A DNA stretch of 64,000 bases from Hyaloraphidium curvatum (Eukaryota; Monoblepharomycota; Hyaloraphidiomycetes; Hyaloraphidiales; Hyaloraphidiaceae): assembly GCA_025558095.1 (NCBI GenBank), contig JAIVFI010000018.1:124001-188000 (forward strand), in the 5' to 3' direction. The notes under the pieces were generated by a model. It searched no databases, was not told the origin of the DNA, and worked only from the letters and a program-made list of their open reading frames with translations. This document shows positions 31,641 through 41,575 of this stretch, one piece after another (positions within the stretch are counted from its first letter, which is position 1; each line of letters begins with the position of its first letter). The position numbers and the translations under genes were made by a program.

Positions 31641-32413
31641 TCACTCCAGCGTCGATCCCATGGACACCCGATAGTACTGGGCCGTGTTCTTCGGGAGCTG
31701 CCATTCCCGTCTGCAGTACGCCGAGCACCTGTGGTTGTGGAACACGCTGAGCATGCCGCGCGGGCCGAGGTCCGCGGGTCCGAAGCGCTTGGTGAGCGAG
31801 TGGATGGCCGGGTCTGTGAGCACCACGCCGTCGCGGAAGTAGCCGCCCTGCAGGTCGCACAGGACGAACTGGCCGCCCGAAATGTGGTAAGAGTGATGCG
31901 TCAGGGCCTGCAAGAGCTGGTTCCAGGGCTCGGTCGAGGGAAGTACCCAGCCCGAGTTGGAGTTGAATTTCTGGTAGTCCGGGATGAAGGGCTCGGCGAG
32001 GAACAGCTCGTTGCGGAACCTGGACTGGCTGCCGAAGGTGCGGATCTCGGGCATGTTGAGCCGCACCGTCTGCTTGATGATCTTGGCCGCGTTGAACGAC
32101 TTGAGGAGCTCCAGGGCCTTTTCGGTGACGTCGAGCACGGCATCGAAGAAGCGGGCCTCGAAGACCGCCCGGTTGATGAACCGCTTCGCGACCATCTTCT
32201 GCCCCGTCCGCCGCCCGCCGGTGTAGACTCCCTGGTAAACTTCCATGAACGACCCCCTCGCGATGATGCGCGAGTCGTCCACGGTGCGTCCTCCGACACG
32301 CAGAGCGCGCACCGCGAGATGCCCACGCCCTTGCGCCACTGCGTCGTGGAGTAGTCCGTCTTGGGGAGCTCGGAGTTGCAGCCCGCGCAGGCGCGCAGCC
32401 GGGGGGGCGCCAT
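31641..32413 (-). CDS. Alpha-kinase domain protein with N-terminal CxxC zinc module
   Basis: Two exons (32298-32413, 31641-32256) give 243 aa. Residues 9-38 hold two CxxC pairs (CAGC and CALC) around LPKTDYSTTQWRKG, which resembles the Stc1-type treble-clef zinc domain. The rest is an atypical alpha-kinase (MHCK/eEF2K class): GSFMEVYQGVYTGG, QKMVAKRF, ISGGQFVLCDLQGG, LTDPAIHS, and the C-terminal zinc motif GPRGMLSVFHNHRC with SAYCRRE. The junction is delicate: a 41-nt intron (32257-32297) restores frame. However, the skipped segment, read in the kinase frame, gives VDDSRIIARG, which also looks like alpha-kinase N-lobe, so a frameshift or alternative splice is possible. Confidence 0.7.
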
Positions 32414-32600
32414 CGGGAGGCGAGCGACGGCTCCTCCGGCGGAGAGCGCGAGTTTGGGTGCGGTCCGTGGCCGAATAAGCGTCCTTCCGGCTTCCGATGG
32501 GCACTCTGGCTCGGGTTGCCGACCACGGAAAGTGGCGAAAAAGCAGATGCGGAACGTGGGACGTGAATCCCGCATTCGACACCGCAAACACGGCGCAGCG
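32414..32600. promoter_or_regulatory. Bidirectional promoter region, alpha-kinase / calpain
   Basis: Only 187 bp separate the divergent start codons at 32413 and 32601, so both genes must share upstream regulatory DNA. No specific element was identified. Assigned from geometry alone. Confidence 0.5.
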
Positions 32601-35600
32601 ATGGCCCTCGCGCCGCCGCCGGGCGTCGACATCGACGTGTGGCGCAGTCTCCCCGAAGAGCTGCAGCGCGAGCTGCTCGGCGGGGCGGTCGGCGCGGCCC
32701 CCGCGGAGTCCCGTCCCCCTCCGCCCGCGCGTCCCCCGCGCGCCGCCGAGGCCTCGCGCGCCGCCACGGTGACGATCATCGACAGCGACGATGACGATGT
32801 GGTCGTGGTCGCCGAGCGCAAGGGCCCCAAGCAGGGCAGGGGCAGGCAGGAGGACGCAGACGCCGAGCTGGCGCGGGAGCTGTACAACGAGCAGCTGAGG
32901 GAGGCGGCGCGCGGGGCGGGTGCGAACGACGAGCGGGTGCTCTTCGACGACTTTGTGCCGGGCGAGGCGGTGGTGCACAACCTCGAGTGGTTCCACGCGC
33001 TCCAGGTGGGCAGAACCCGGATCTGGGCAACTTTCCAACATTCTGACCCGGCTCATGGCTTTGCAGACCTCGTTCCGCTCCAGAGCCAGGGCTTCGGCAT
33101 CGCGGCCGCGGCCTGCGCAGAGCACGAAGCGCAAACGGCCCGCGCAGAGGGAGGAGCCCAAGCGCCGCGCCGCGGACTCGTCGGATTCGGAAACCGGGGA
33201 CTCGGACACGGGCGAGGACTCGGATACGGGCGAGGACTCGGAGACGGGCGAGGACTCGGACGGGGCCGACACGGGGGACGAGGCCGAGGAGGAACCCTGG
33301 ACGGTCTCGCAGCCTGACGAGGCCTCGCGCTTCGTCATCCCTGCCGACGCGCCCGTGGTCGGCGACAACCGCACCCTTGCTTCGGCCGCCGACGAGGAGC
33401 CCAAGGCGCCTTCGCCCAGCAAGATCACGTCCTACTTCCAGCGCCCCGCCGCCTCGGCCCCGGCGGTGCCCGCCCGGCTCTTCCGCGACCCCGAGTTCCC
33501 CGCCGACGTGACCTCCATCGACGGCCGCCGCGACGCGCCCAACGCAAAGACCATCACCGGCCAGACGCTCGACGGCGAGACGGTCAGCGAGATCGTCGCC
33601 GCCGATTCCTCCCGTCGCACGCCGTGCTGCCGCTGCCGCAAGGCCGCCAAGCTGCGCACGGTGCACAAGGGCAACGAGAACCAGGGCCGCCTCTTCTGGT
33701 CGTGCTCGGCCCCCCAAAAGGCCGCGGACCGCTGCGACTTCTTCATGTGGGCATCCGGAGGCGCCGCCGCGCCGCACTCGCAGCGCGACCTGGCGTACGA
33801 GTGGAAGCGCCTCGCAAAGGCGCAGGGGTTCGTCCTTGTGCACGGGGCGTTCGATTCCGACGACGTGCTGCAGGGCGCCGTGGGGAACTGCTGGTTCATG
33901 GCCGGGCTGAGCGTGCTCAGCCAGAGACCGGACCTGGTTTCGAGGCTGTTCGTGGACCTGGGGAGGGAGGATCTGGGGGAGAACGGGATGTACAGGATCA
34001 GGCTGTTCATCGACGGCAAGTGGGTGTCGCTGGGACCTCGTCATCCTGTTTTCTGGCTGACCTCTTGCATTCCATGCACCCACAGGTGGCAGATGATCAC
34101 GGTCGACGACTTCTTCCCGCACCGCCCCGAATCCGACGAGAAATCCGGCGAGCGCCGCGCCCGCTCGACGCGGGAAGCCCCCGGCGCCCCCCGCCTCGCC
34201 TTCGCCAAGTCCTCGCGCAAGCCCGGCGGCCGCGGCTGGCAGCTCTGGGCGCCCATCGTCGAAAAAGCCTACGCCAAGGCCAACGGGAGCTACCGCGCCA
34301 TCACCGGCGGCTGGGTGGCCGAGGCGTTGCACGATCTGACGGGGTTCCCGACCGAGGTGGTCTCGTTCCAGCACCGCAGGTTCGATCCGGAGCTGCTGCT
34401 CGCGCGGATGATGGCCTTCTTCGACGCCGGGCTGCTCGTCGGCGCGTCGTGCTTCCGGTCGTCGCCCGAGGAGGGACTGGTGGGCGGGCACGCGTACAGC
34501 GTGCTGGCGGTCCGGGACGTGCACGGCAGGAGGGGGGGGAGGCAGAGCAAGGTGACGGATTTCTTTGGCGGGGTGGGGAGGACGCTCGGCGGGGCACAGG
34601 TGGCCGCGGAGAGGAGGAGGGAGGGCGGCGGGGGCGAGGAGGGGGAGGGGCTGAGGCTGGTCAAGGTACGGAACCCCTGGGGTGGGTCTGGGCACGCGCA
34701 CGGGGGTGCGGAGTGCATAGCTGACGCACCGCCGCACGCGCAGGCTGCCATCCGTGGAAGGGCGACTGGGGCCGCGACAGCGCGCTGTGGACGCCGCAGC
34801 TCAAGGCCGAGCTCGGCTACCCCGAAAAGGACGACGGCAGCTTCTGGATGACCTTTGCCGATTTCGTCACCCGGTTCCACTCGATCGACGTGCTGCATTG
34901 CCGCAAGGATTGGTTCTCGGCCTCGCGCGCGCTCGAGATGCCCGCGGGGGCCAGCGTCGCCTCGCGCGCGCTCGAGATCCGCGTGACCGAGCCGACGTGG
35001 CTGTACCTCTCCGTCCTGCAGCCCGGCAAGCGCGGCCGGCCCGAGGAGCGGTACTGGTACGCGGACGTGAGCCTGCTCGTGGTGCGCGAGCGGCAGGGGG
35101 AGTTTGCGGTGGTGGAGCAGGTGCGCCTCTCCTCCCCCCGGCGGAGCGCGCACCTCGAGCTCGTGTTCGACGACCCGCGGTCGTCGTACCACGTGTACTT
35201 CTTCTCCGTGTCGCGGGAGACGGGCGCCCGCGACCCCGCTTGGATGACCCCGGCGCGCAAGCGGGTGGTCAAGCTGGAGGACGCGGTGAAGCTCGTGGCG
35301 AGGGTGTTTTCCAGCAAGCCCGTGCGGATGCGGCGGAGCATGCCGCTCGTGGTGCGGGAGGTCGCCGCGCCGGCGCCGCGCAAGAAGCCCGCGGCCAAGG
35401 GGAAGGGCAAGGCCAGGGCCGTGGCGGGAAGGCCGGGCGGGCAGCTCATGGACGGGTTCTTCGGCACCGTGGCGTCGGCGATCGCCGAGGCGGCGTCGGC
35501 GGGGGAGCGCGCGCAGGGGTTCTCGAGCATCGGGCAGCCGGACAGGGTGGAGACGAGGAAGCTCGGTGAGGGGATGAGGCTGGATGTTTACGAAGCTGGG

Positions 35601-36103
35601 GGTGTGTGCATCGCGGTGGTGGAGAACAGGTGGGTTGGATGGATGCGCATGATTGGGGCATGGTTCTGATCAAAGGTCGCACTTGCACGACCCACAGGAG
35701 CGCGACCCACGCCGTGCGCGTGCGCATGCTCCTCCACGCGCCCGACGTGGACGCCACCAACCTGCTCGCCCCCAAGAAGACGCGGAAGCCCGCCGCCTCC
35801 AAGACCCCGGCCGAGCCCGCGGGAGGGTACCGCCTCGACGGTCAGCCCACTGGCCCCGCCCCCGCCCCCGCTTCCGATCCGGATGTCGACGAAGACGGCC
35901 GCCGCTGGGAGTACGCTCCGCCCCTTTCCCGCACGGTCGTCGCGGCGGTCCCCATGCCGCAGGCGTACGACGAGGAGGCCAACGGGTTCGCGCGGTTCGC
36001 GGTGGACAGGCTCGAGCTTGAAAAATGGGAGGCGGGGAGGAGGAGGGAGCTGGATGCGGCGATGGAGGAGGCGGGGGGTAGGGCGTGGGGCGGCAGGCTT
36101 TGA
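32601..36103 (+). CDS. Calpain-family cysteine protease with UBM-like, SIM-like, PIP-like and GRF zinc-finger motifs
   Basis: Five exons (32601-33005, 33067-34019, 34086-34681, 34744-35629, 35698-36103) give 1081 aa. In order: a UBM-like helix at 9-26 (VDIDVWRSLPEELQRELL); a SUMO-interacting-like stretch at 57-70 (VTIIDSDDDDVVVV); a basic signal at 155-169 (KRKRPAQREEPKRR); acidic TGEDS repeats; a PIP-like SKITSYF at 253-259; a GRF-type zinc finger at about 322-362 (CCRC, NQGRLFWSC, CDFFMW). The calpain core from about 376 has Cys410 in GNCWFMAGL, His588 in VGGHAYSVL and Asn649 in RNPWG. QSKVTDFF, a canonical PIP box pattern, lies at 606-613 between His and Asn. A beta-rich C-terminal part with basic linkers follows. 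Probably nuclear. No penta-EF domain, so a non-classical calpain. Confidence 0.88.
33186..33270 (+). repeat. Tandem acidic repeat in the calpain coding region
   Basis: GGGCGAGGACTCGGA-type units repeated in tandem encode TGEDSDTGEDSETGEDS within the disordered N-terminal half of the calpain. Ser followed by acidic residues makes these likely casein-kinase-2 type phosphorylation sites (inference). Confidence 0.8.
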
Positions 36104-36642
36104 CGAGGTGTGGGATGGATTGCTGGTTGCTCTTTTGAGGCGATGGTTCGGGGGGCTTTCTTTGGCGTCGGCATGGCATGGCGGACCGGCGCACCAGGGA
36201 CTGCGGCGAGCGATTCTGGTTGATACCCTTTTTCGATTACAGTGATTCTGATCAGCAGTGTCTCTTGTACTATGGTGGTCGCACGCGAATGAGGTCGGCG
36301 CCGATCGTTTGCTCAGAAGGGTCTGCTGAGTGGGACCAGGGACGTTGGCCGTCTTGCGGCCGAACGGGGCTGCGGCGCCTGGCCGGCCTCGGGGACGACC
36401 GGAAGACTGATGGGCAAGCTAGCCCCTCGCTTTTCTCGGCTACGTGCTCTTCGGGCCGGGGAAATGAGCGTTGGCAGCGGAGCGGGCGCTAGGGACCTCG
36501 CCGGCTCTTTTTTGTAGGGTGAAGGTCCTCGCTCGCTCATCCTCCCTGCACCACTTCGAAAACGCTCCCCCCGCTGGCCACCCCTGCGGAACCCCCCTGC
36601 GATGGCCGGCGAGCCTCGCGCACTCCCCACTCCCCCTCTGTG
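36104..36642. other. Intergenic region
   Basis: About 540 bp between two plus-strand genes. It holds the 3' end of the calpain transcript and promoter of the next gene. No frame here is supported. Confidence 0.4.
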
Positions 36643-39600
36643 ATGCCCCCGCGGACGCTGATCGGCGGCGGGCGCGCGATGGGCCGCGGCGCCGAGCCGC
36701 CCGCCCCGCCGGCCCCGCGCGCCCCGCGGCCCCAAAAGGCCCGGCCACCGCGGACGCACGCGCTCTCAGTTTTACTATGGGCGCTGCTCGCACTGGCGGG
36801 GTATTCGGGCTCGGCGGCCGCGGAGGGCGCGGCCCGGCTCGCCCCCCGCCAGGTGGCCAACAAGCCCAACAACACCGTCGACTGCCCGGTCTTCCGCTTC
36901 GGCGGCTCGTCCCCGGCTGTGCCCGTGTTCTCGACGCCGTGCGGCGGCTCGTCGGCCAAGACCACGGTGGCGATGCTGAGCGACGTGCGCCGCGTGGTCG
37001 CCCCGGGCTCCGCGCTGGCCGACTGCAAGCTGGAGAACAGCAAGTTCCAGTTCTCGGACGACGATGGCAACGGCTGGCTGTCGGCCTGGACCGGCACCTC
37101 CGGCGACGTGTCGTCGTGGGGCGACCTGGACGGCATGTTCAGCATATCCGGGGGGACGGACCTGCAGATCGACCAGGGCAAGTGCCAGAGCAACGACCTC
37201 TCGTTCGCCACGAACGTCATGGCACGGCGCCTGCTGCGCGTCCAGCTCAACTGCAACAACAACCGTGGGTTTCTCGGGCGCTGGAGCCACGGACGGACGC
37301 TCACCCCGCCCTTTTCCAGAGTTTGTCGGCTGGCTCCACTTCCGCTGGTACCCATCCAACATGGCAGGCACGCCGCCATCGGAGCTCGCGTCGATGCCCT
37401 GCACGCAACCCAGCACGCAGGCCTACAACTGGCTGACCGGCGACGCCTTCCCGGCGGTCAGCTCTACCACCCGTGCGAGCACGACCGTTTTGGAGACCTC
37501 GTCCACCACACTCCGGGTCACCTCGACGACCCCGCGCACCTCCACCACCGTCGCCGTCACCTCCACACGCGCGACTACCGCCACCCCGGTCGTCCAGGCT
37601 GACGCTGCCACCTCGACGAGCGTGAGGGCCACTTCGGTAGGTCCCCAGTTTCAGCGCGGTCACCGATCCCCCTGACCGGTCACCCCAGACGACGGCGCGC
37701 ACCTCCACCACCGTCCGACTCTCCTCCACTTCGACCGCGGAGGACCCAACCACGACCACGCGGCCCCTGTCGACGGCGGCGGCTGCCTCGCCGGCGCCCA
37801 CCATCGCCACTGGCGTCGACGAAAACGGCTGCAACCTCTTCCCGCCCGGCCTCACCCCTCCCTACGCCGGGAACCTACTCGACTCGTTCGTCAACGGGTC
37901 CTTCCGCTACGTCGTCGTCTCCAAGAACGTCCCGCGGAGGACCATGACGGTCCTGCTGGGCGACGACGCGTCGCTCGAGGCGTGCGTGGCCACGCTCCAG
38001 CCCAAGCGGAATAAGACCGACTGCGACTGGACCTACATGCTGATAGGGTCGTGGCAGCAGCTGCGCGGGTGCGGCTGGAAGACGGGCATCGAGGCCGACG
38101 GGTACATCCCCATGGTGGGTCGCTCGCGGCCGACTGCCGGCACAAGAACAATCTGACCCTACCCGCCCCATGTCAGACCAACCGGCTCCGTGCGCGCTGG
38201 AACGACAGCTTCCCCGGCCCGCTCAACAGCTGGCGCGTGCAGAACTCGTCCCTCTCGTGGGCGATCGAGGTCCGCCTGCCGACGACGGTGCAGCTCCAGA
38301 CCGACATCAAAGTCGTCGAGGACTCGGGCATCAAGAACTTCAACCTCACGGGGTTCTTTTTCCTGCAGGGCGAGGACGGCAGCCGCAACCTGGTGCTCGA
38401 CTACCAGATGTGGAGCCGCTGGCCCAACAACCTCACCTACGACATCATCTCCTCGCTCCCCTTCACCCCGGGCGGCCCGCTGCGCACGCTCGAGATGCAG
38501 GGGCCGAACCTGGACCTGTGCGGGCCGCCGCCCTACACCACCGAGTCGCAGTGCTGGCAGTTCGGCTCCATCCTCATCCCCCTGGGCGACGTGTGCAACG
38601 TCACGGGGCCCTACACGTTTGCGTTTGACACCAACTGCTTTCCCAACTCGGCCACGTCGGACTGCAAGGGCACCAAGCTGTTCGCCAACGCCTTCATCGA
38701 CGGCATCGACCTCTGCGCGGGGCTCATGTCCACGGCCGGCAACGTCACGGGCACGCTGACGGTGGACAAGCCGCAGGGGTACTTCTTCGGCGACACGGTG
38801 CTGCTCAACGCGACGTTCGAGAGCCCGGACGTGCCGCTGTACGAGACGCGGCTGATGAGCTTCGACGCCATCATCCGCAAGTGGAAGCCCGACCCCGTGA
38901 GCGTGTACACGCTGCAGGGGGGCAACGGCCTCTTCGGGCGCAACGCCAACTTTTCCGTCGTGCTGGACGGCCTGGCGAGTCCCTACAGCGTGCTCATGCA
39001 CCTGACCCCGAACATGATGCCCAAGTTCGAGGACGGCGGCTTCCTGACCATCGAGGACTTCGACACGGCCGACAACGACTTCACCTTCACCCTGCGGTTC
39101 CGCGTCTTCTTCGATCCCGTCTCTGCGGGGCGCACGGGGCTGCGCCGCCGCTCTGCCGCGCGGAGGAGGGTGTACCGCGACGCCTCGCTGCACTTTGGCC
39201 GGCGGCAGGGCGGCGCCATCGGCTCCATCCGCGAGATCGCCGTCGGCGCGCGTTCGAGCATGCAGGTTCCCAACGTCACGCAGGCGCTCCAGACGGCGCC
39301 GCAGATGGTGCCCAACGGCACCGTCGCGGCGCCGCCCCCGCAGCAGCAGGCGGCGGCGGCGGGGACGCCGGTCTGGGCGATCGTGGTGGGGGTGCTGGGT
39401 GGGCTGCTGCTCCTGGGCGGGTGCTGCGGCGGGGTGGCGTACCTCGTCATCCGGCGGCGGGACCGCAAGAGGAAGGAGGCAATGGGGTACTCGGAGAAAG
39501 ACCCGCTGGTGCGGTCGGCTGCCGCCTACGGGGGATCGGACATGCTCTCGCCCTACGCGTACGCGCAGGCGGTCGGCGAGAAGACCGGCCGGCCGCGGTC

Positions 39601-39997
39601 GCGGGCGAGCTTCTCGGCGCCGACGGGCTACGTGCCCACGTACACGCCGCCCTCGGCTGGCGGGTACTCGGCGCTCGAGCTCCCCGTGCCGCCCGTGACG
39701 GGCGCCGGCGGCGGGGGGGAGATGACCTGGAGCGGGCTGGGAGGGGACTTTGTCAGCCGGCATGCGTCGGCGAGCTGGGGGACCCCGGCGGACGCGGTCG
39801 ACGTGTCGGGGATGTTTGGCGCCCCGGCCGGGGCGCCGTCCTCGTCGGCACCGCAGGTGTCGACGTCGGCGGACACCGTGGTGGACGTGTCGGGGATGTT
39901 TGGCGCGCAGCCGCCGCAGCCCCGGGCGAGCGCCGACTGGGGCGGCGACCGGAGCGCCTCGCGGAGCTCGGGGAGGTCCAAGAGGGAGAGGCACTAG
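36643..39997 (+). CDS. Large secreted-then-anchored single-pass membrane protein, unknown ectodomain
   Basis: Four exons (36643-37264, 37320-37636, 37689-38114, 38177-39997) give 1061 aa. A hydrophobic signal segment (LSVLLWALLALAGYSGSAAA) near residue 45 follows a Pro/Arg-rich start; ATG at 36682 is an alternative. The ectodomain has scattered Cys, N-glycosylation sequons and a Ser/Thr-rich linker at about 270-390. A larger beta-rich unit follows (for example SSLSWAIEVRLPTTVQLQTD, CWQFGSILIPLGDVC). A membrane helix (VWAIVVGVLGGLLLLGG) precedes a basic anchor and a tail in which VDVSGMFGA occurs twice. I recognise no ectodomain family. It is probably a cell-surface receptor or adhesion protein, in general plan like the LRR-SH3 protein but without SH3. 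Confidence 0.75.
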
Positions 39998-40196
39998 AGG
40001 ACGCGCACGCCTGTGTCTATACCACGGATTGTAAAGGTTGGGAGATATGCATCTGCTTCTGCTGCATCTGATGCGGGCTGCGAGGAAATGGTCGGGTCGT
40101 GTTATGCTCGGGGCGGCGCCAAATTCGCTTGGCGGAGGCAAAGTCCGACGCGTGCCGACAAACAACCGTACATCCGTCTCCCAGGCCATCCTCACG

Positions 40197-41267
40197 ATGC
40201 CCGTGGTCGCGGCCGACAACCTCCGCGCCCTCGCGCACCTCGTCGCGTCGCGCATGGGCTCCTCGGACGACGAGGCCAAAGAGGTCGCGGGTCACCTCGT
40301 GGGCGCCAATCTCGCGGGCCACGACTCGCACGGAGTGGGAATGCTGCCGGCGTACGTCAGGTTGCTCAAGGCGGGGCTGCTCGTGCCGAACCAAACCTCC
40401 GAGACGGTCGTCGATTTCGGCGCGCTGCTCGTCGTCGACGCGCGCCGCGGGTTCGGCCACCGCGCCGGGCGCGAGGCCGTGGAAAAGGCGATCGCGCGGG
40501 CCAGGGAAACCGGCGCCTGCGTGCTCGCACTGCGCAACGCCTCGCATATCGGCCGCGTGGGCCACTACGCCGAGATCGCCGCCTCAGCCGGATGCGCCTT
40601 CTCGGCATACGTCAACGTGTCGGACCACAAGCCGATCGCGGCCACCTGGCAGGCCGCCGAGGCGCGCCTGGGCACGAACCCCTTCTGCGCCGCCGTCCCC
40701 GTGCCCGGCGGCCCGCCGCTCATGCTCGACATGGCGACCACCACCATCGCGCACGGCAAGGCCCGCGTGGCGTACAACAAGGGGCAGCAGGTCGCCCCCG
40801 GATGCCTGCTCGACGCCGAGGGCAACCCGACCACGGACCCGACGGGGATGATCAAGGATTATGCCGGCGCGCTGACCACCTTTGGCCTACACAAGGGGTC
40901 CGGCCTGGCGATCATGTGCGAGGCCATGGCCGCGGGCGTCGCGGGGGGCCACGGCGAGTGGGAGCCCTACAAGAACGGGATCATCAACTCGATGCTGGCC
41001 ACGGTGATCGACCTTTCCAAGATCGGCAGCGCGGAGCAGATCGGTGCCAGGGTGGGGGAGCTCAGGGAGCACATCAAGGGGGCCAAACCTGGGCCCGGGT
41101 TCAACGAGGTGCTGGTCCCGGGGGAGCCGGAGCGGCGGTACGAGGCGCAGAGGCTGAAGGCGGGGATCGACGTGGACGATACCACGTGGGGTGATCTGAG
41201 AAAGGCCGCCGAGGCCGTGGGCATCACCGCGGAAGAGTTCGACAGGGTGGCCGGCGAGCTCAAGTGA
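40197..41267 (+). CDS. Ldh2/MdhB-type malate/L-lactate (2-hydroxyacid) dehydrogenase
   Basis: Single exon, 356 aa from ATG 40197. An in-frame ATG at 40104 would add 31 residues, rich in Arg/Ser, that could be an organellar presequence. The family core is evident: GHDSHGVGMLPAYVR with the catalytic His, RNASHIGRVGHYAEIA, LGTNPFCAAVPVPGG, MLDMATTTIAHGKA and FNEVLVPGEPE. These NAD(P)-dependent enzymes, structurally distinct from classical LDH/MDH, oxidise malate, lactate, ureidoglycolate, delta-1-piperideine-2-carboxylate or 2,3-diketogulonate. The substrate cannot be assigned. The type is common in bacteria and scattered in fungi. Confidence 0.9.
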   Translation: MPVVAADNLRALAHLVASRMGSSDDEAKEVAGHLVGANLAGHDSHGVGMLPAYVRLLKAGLLVPNQTSETVVDFGALLVVDARRGFGHRAGREAVEKAIARARETGACVLALRNASHIGRVGHYAEIAASAGCAFSAYVNVSDHKPIAATWQAAEARLGTNPFCAAVPVPGGPPLMLDMATTTIAHGKARVAYNKGQQVAPGCLLDAEGNPTTDPTGMIKDYAGALTTFGLHKGSGLAIMCEAMAAGVAGGHGEWEPYKNGIINSMLATVIDLSKIGSAEQIGARVGELREHIKGAKPGPGFNEVLVPGEPERRYEAQRLKAGIDVDDTTWGDLRKAAEAVGITAEEFDRVAGELK

Positions 41268-41575
41268 GGATAGGGGAACGCGGTGTAGGAATCTCGGAAG
41301 AAAGTGGGGCCGGAAGTGAGTGGAGAACGGATCCAACCATGCCTTCCTTCGTGCTTCTCGTCGGCAGTGGCTCAGCCGGTTCTGTGGATGATTTCGACAG
41401 TGATTCTGTATGCTTCGGGTAGGAAAACCGAGCAGTAGAAGGAGTGAGAAGATCTCATTGCCTTCAGTCAAGACGCAGCCATCCATGCTATCGTCATCCA
41501 CCGACAGAGCCTCTAGATTACGGGTATAGCTCTCGTTCTGTCCCCTGGACACGCAGCACTCGCATATCGCATCCC
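41268..41575. other. Intergenic region between convergent genes
   Basis: About 310 bp of 3' untranslated space between the Ldh2-type gene and histidine kinase 2. No gene seen. Confidence 0.5.

Noticed and set aside
32776-34737. 653-codon minus-strand frame
   Set aside because: Antisense shadow of the calpain, whose motifs and splicing are convincing.
38159-40279. 706-codon open frame on the minus strand
   Set aside because: It lies opposite the large membrane-protein exon, is Arg/Pro/His-rich, has no ATG-led domain and is explained by GC-rich third positions of the true gene.
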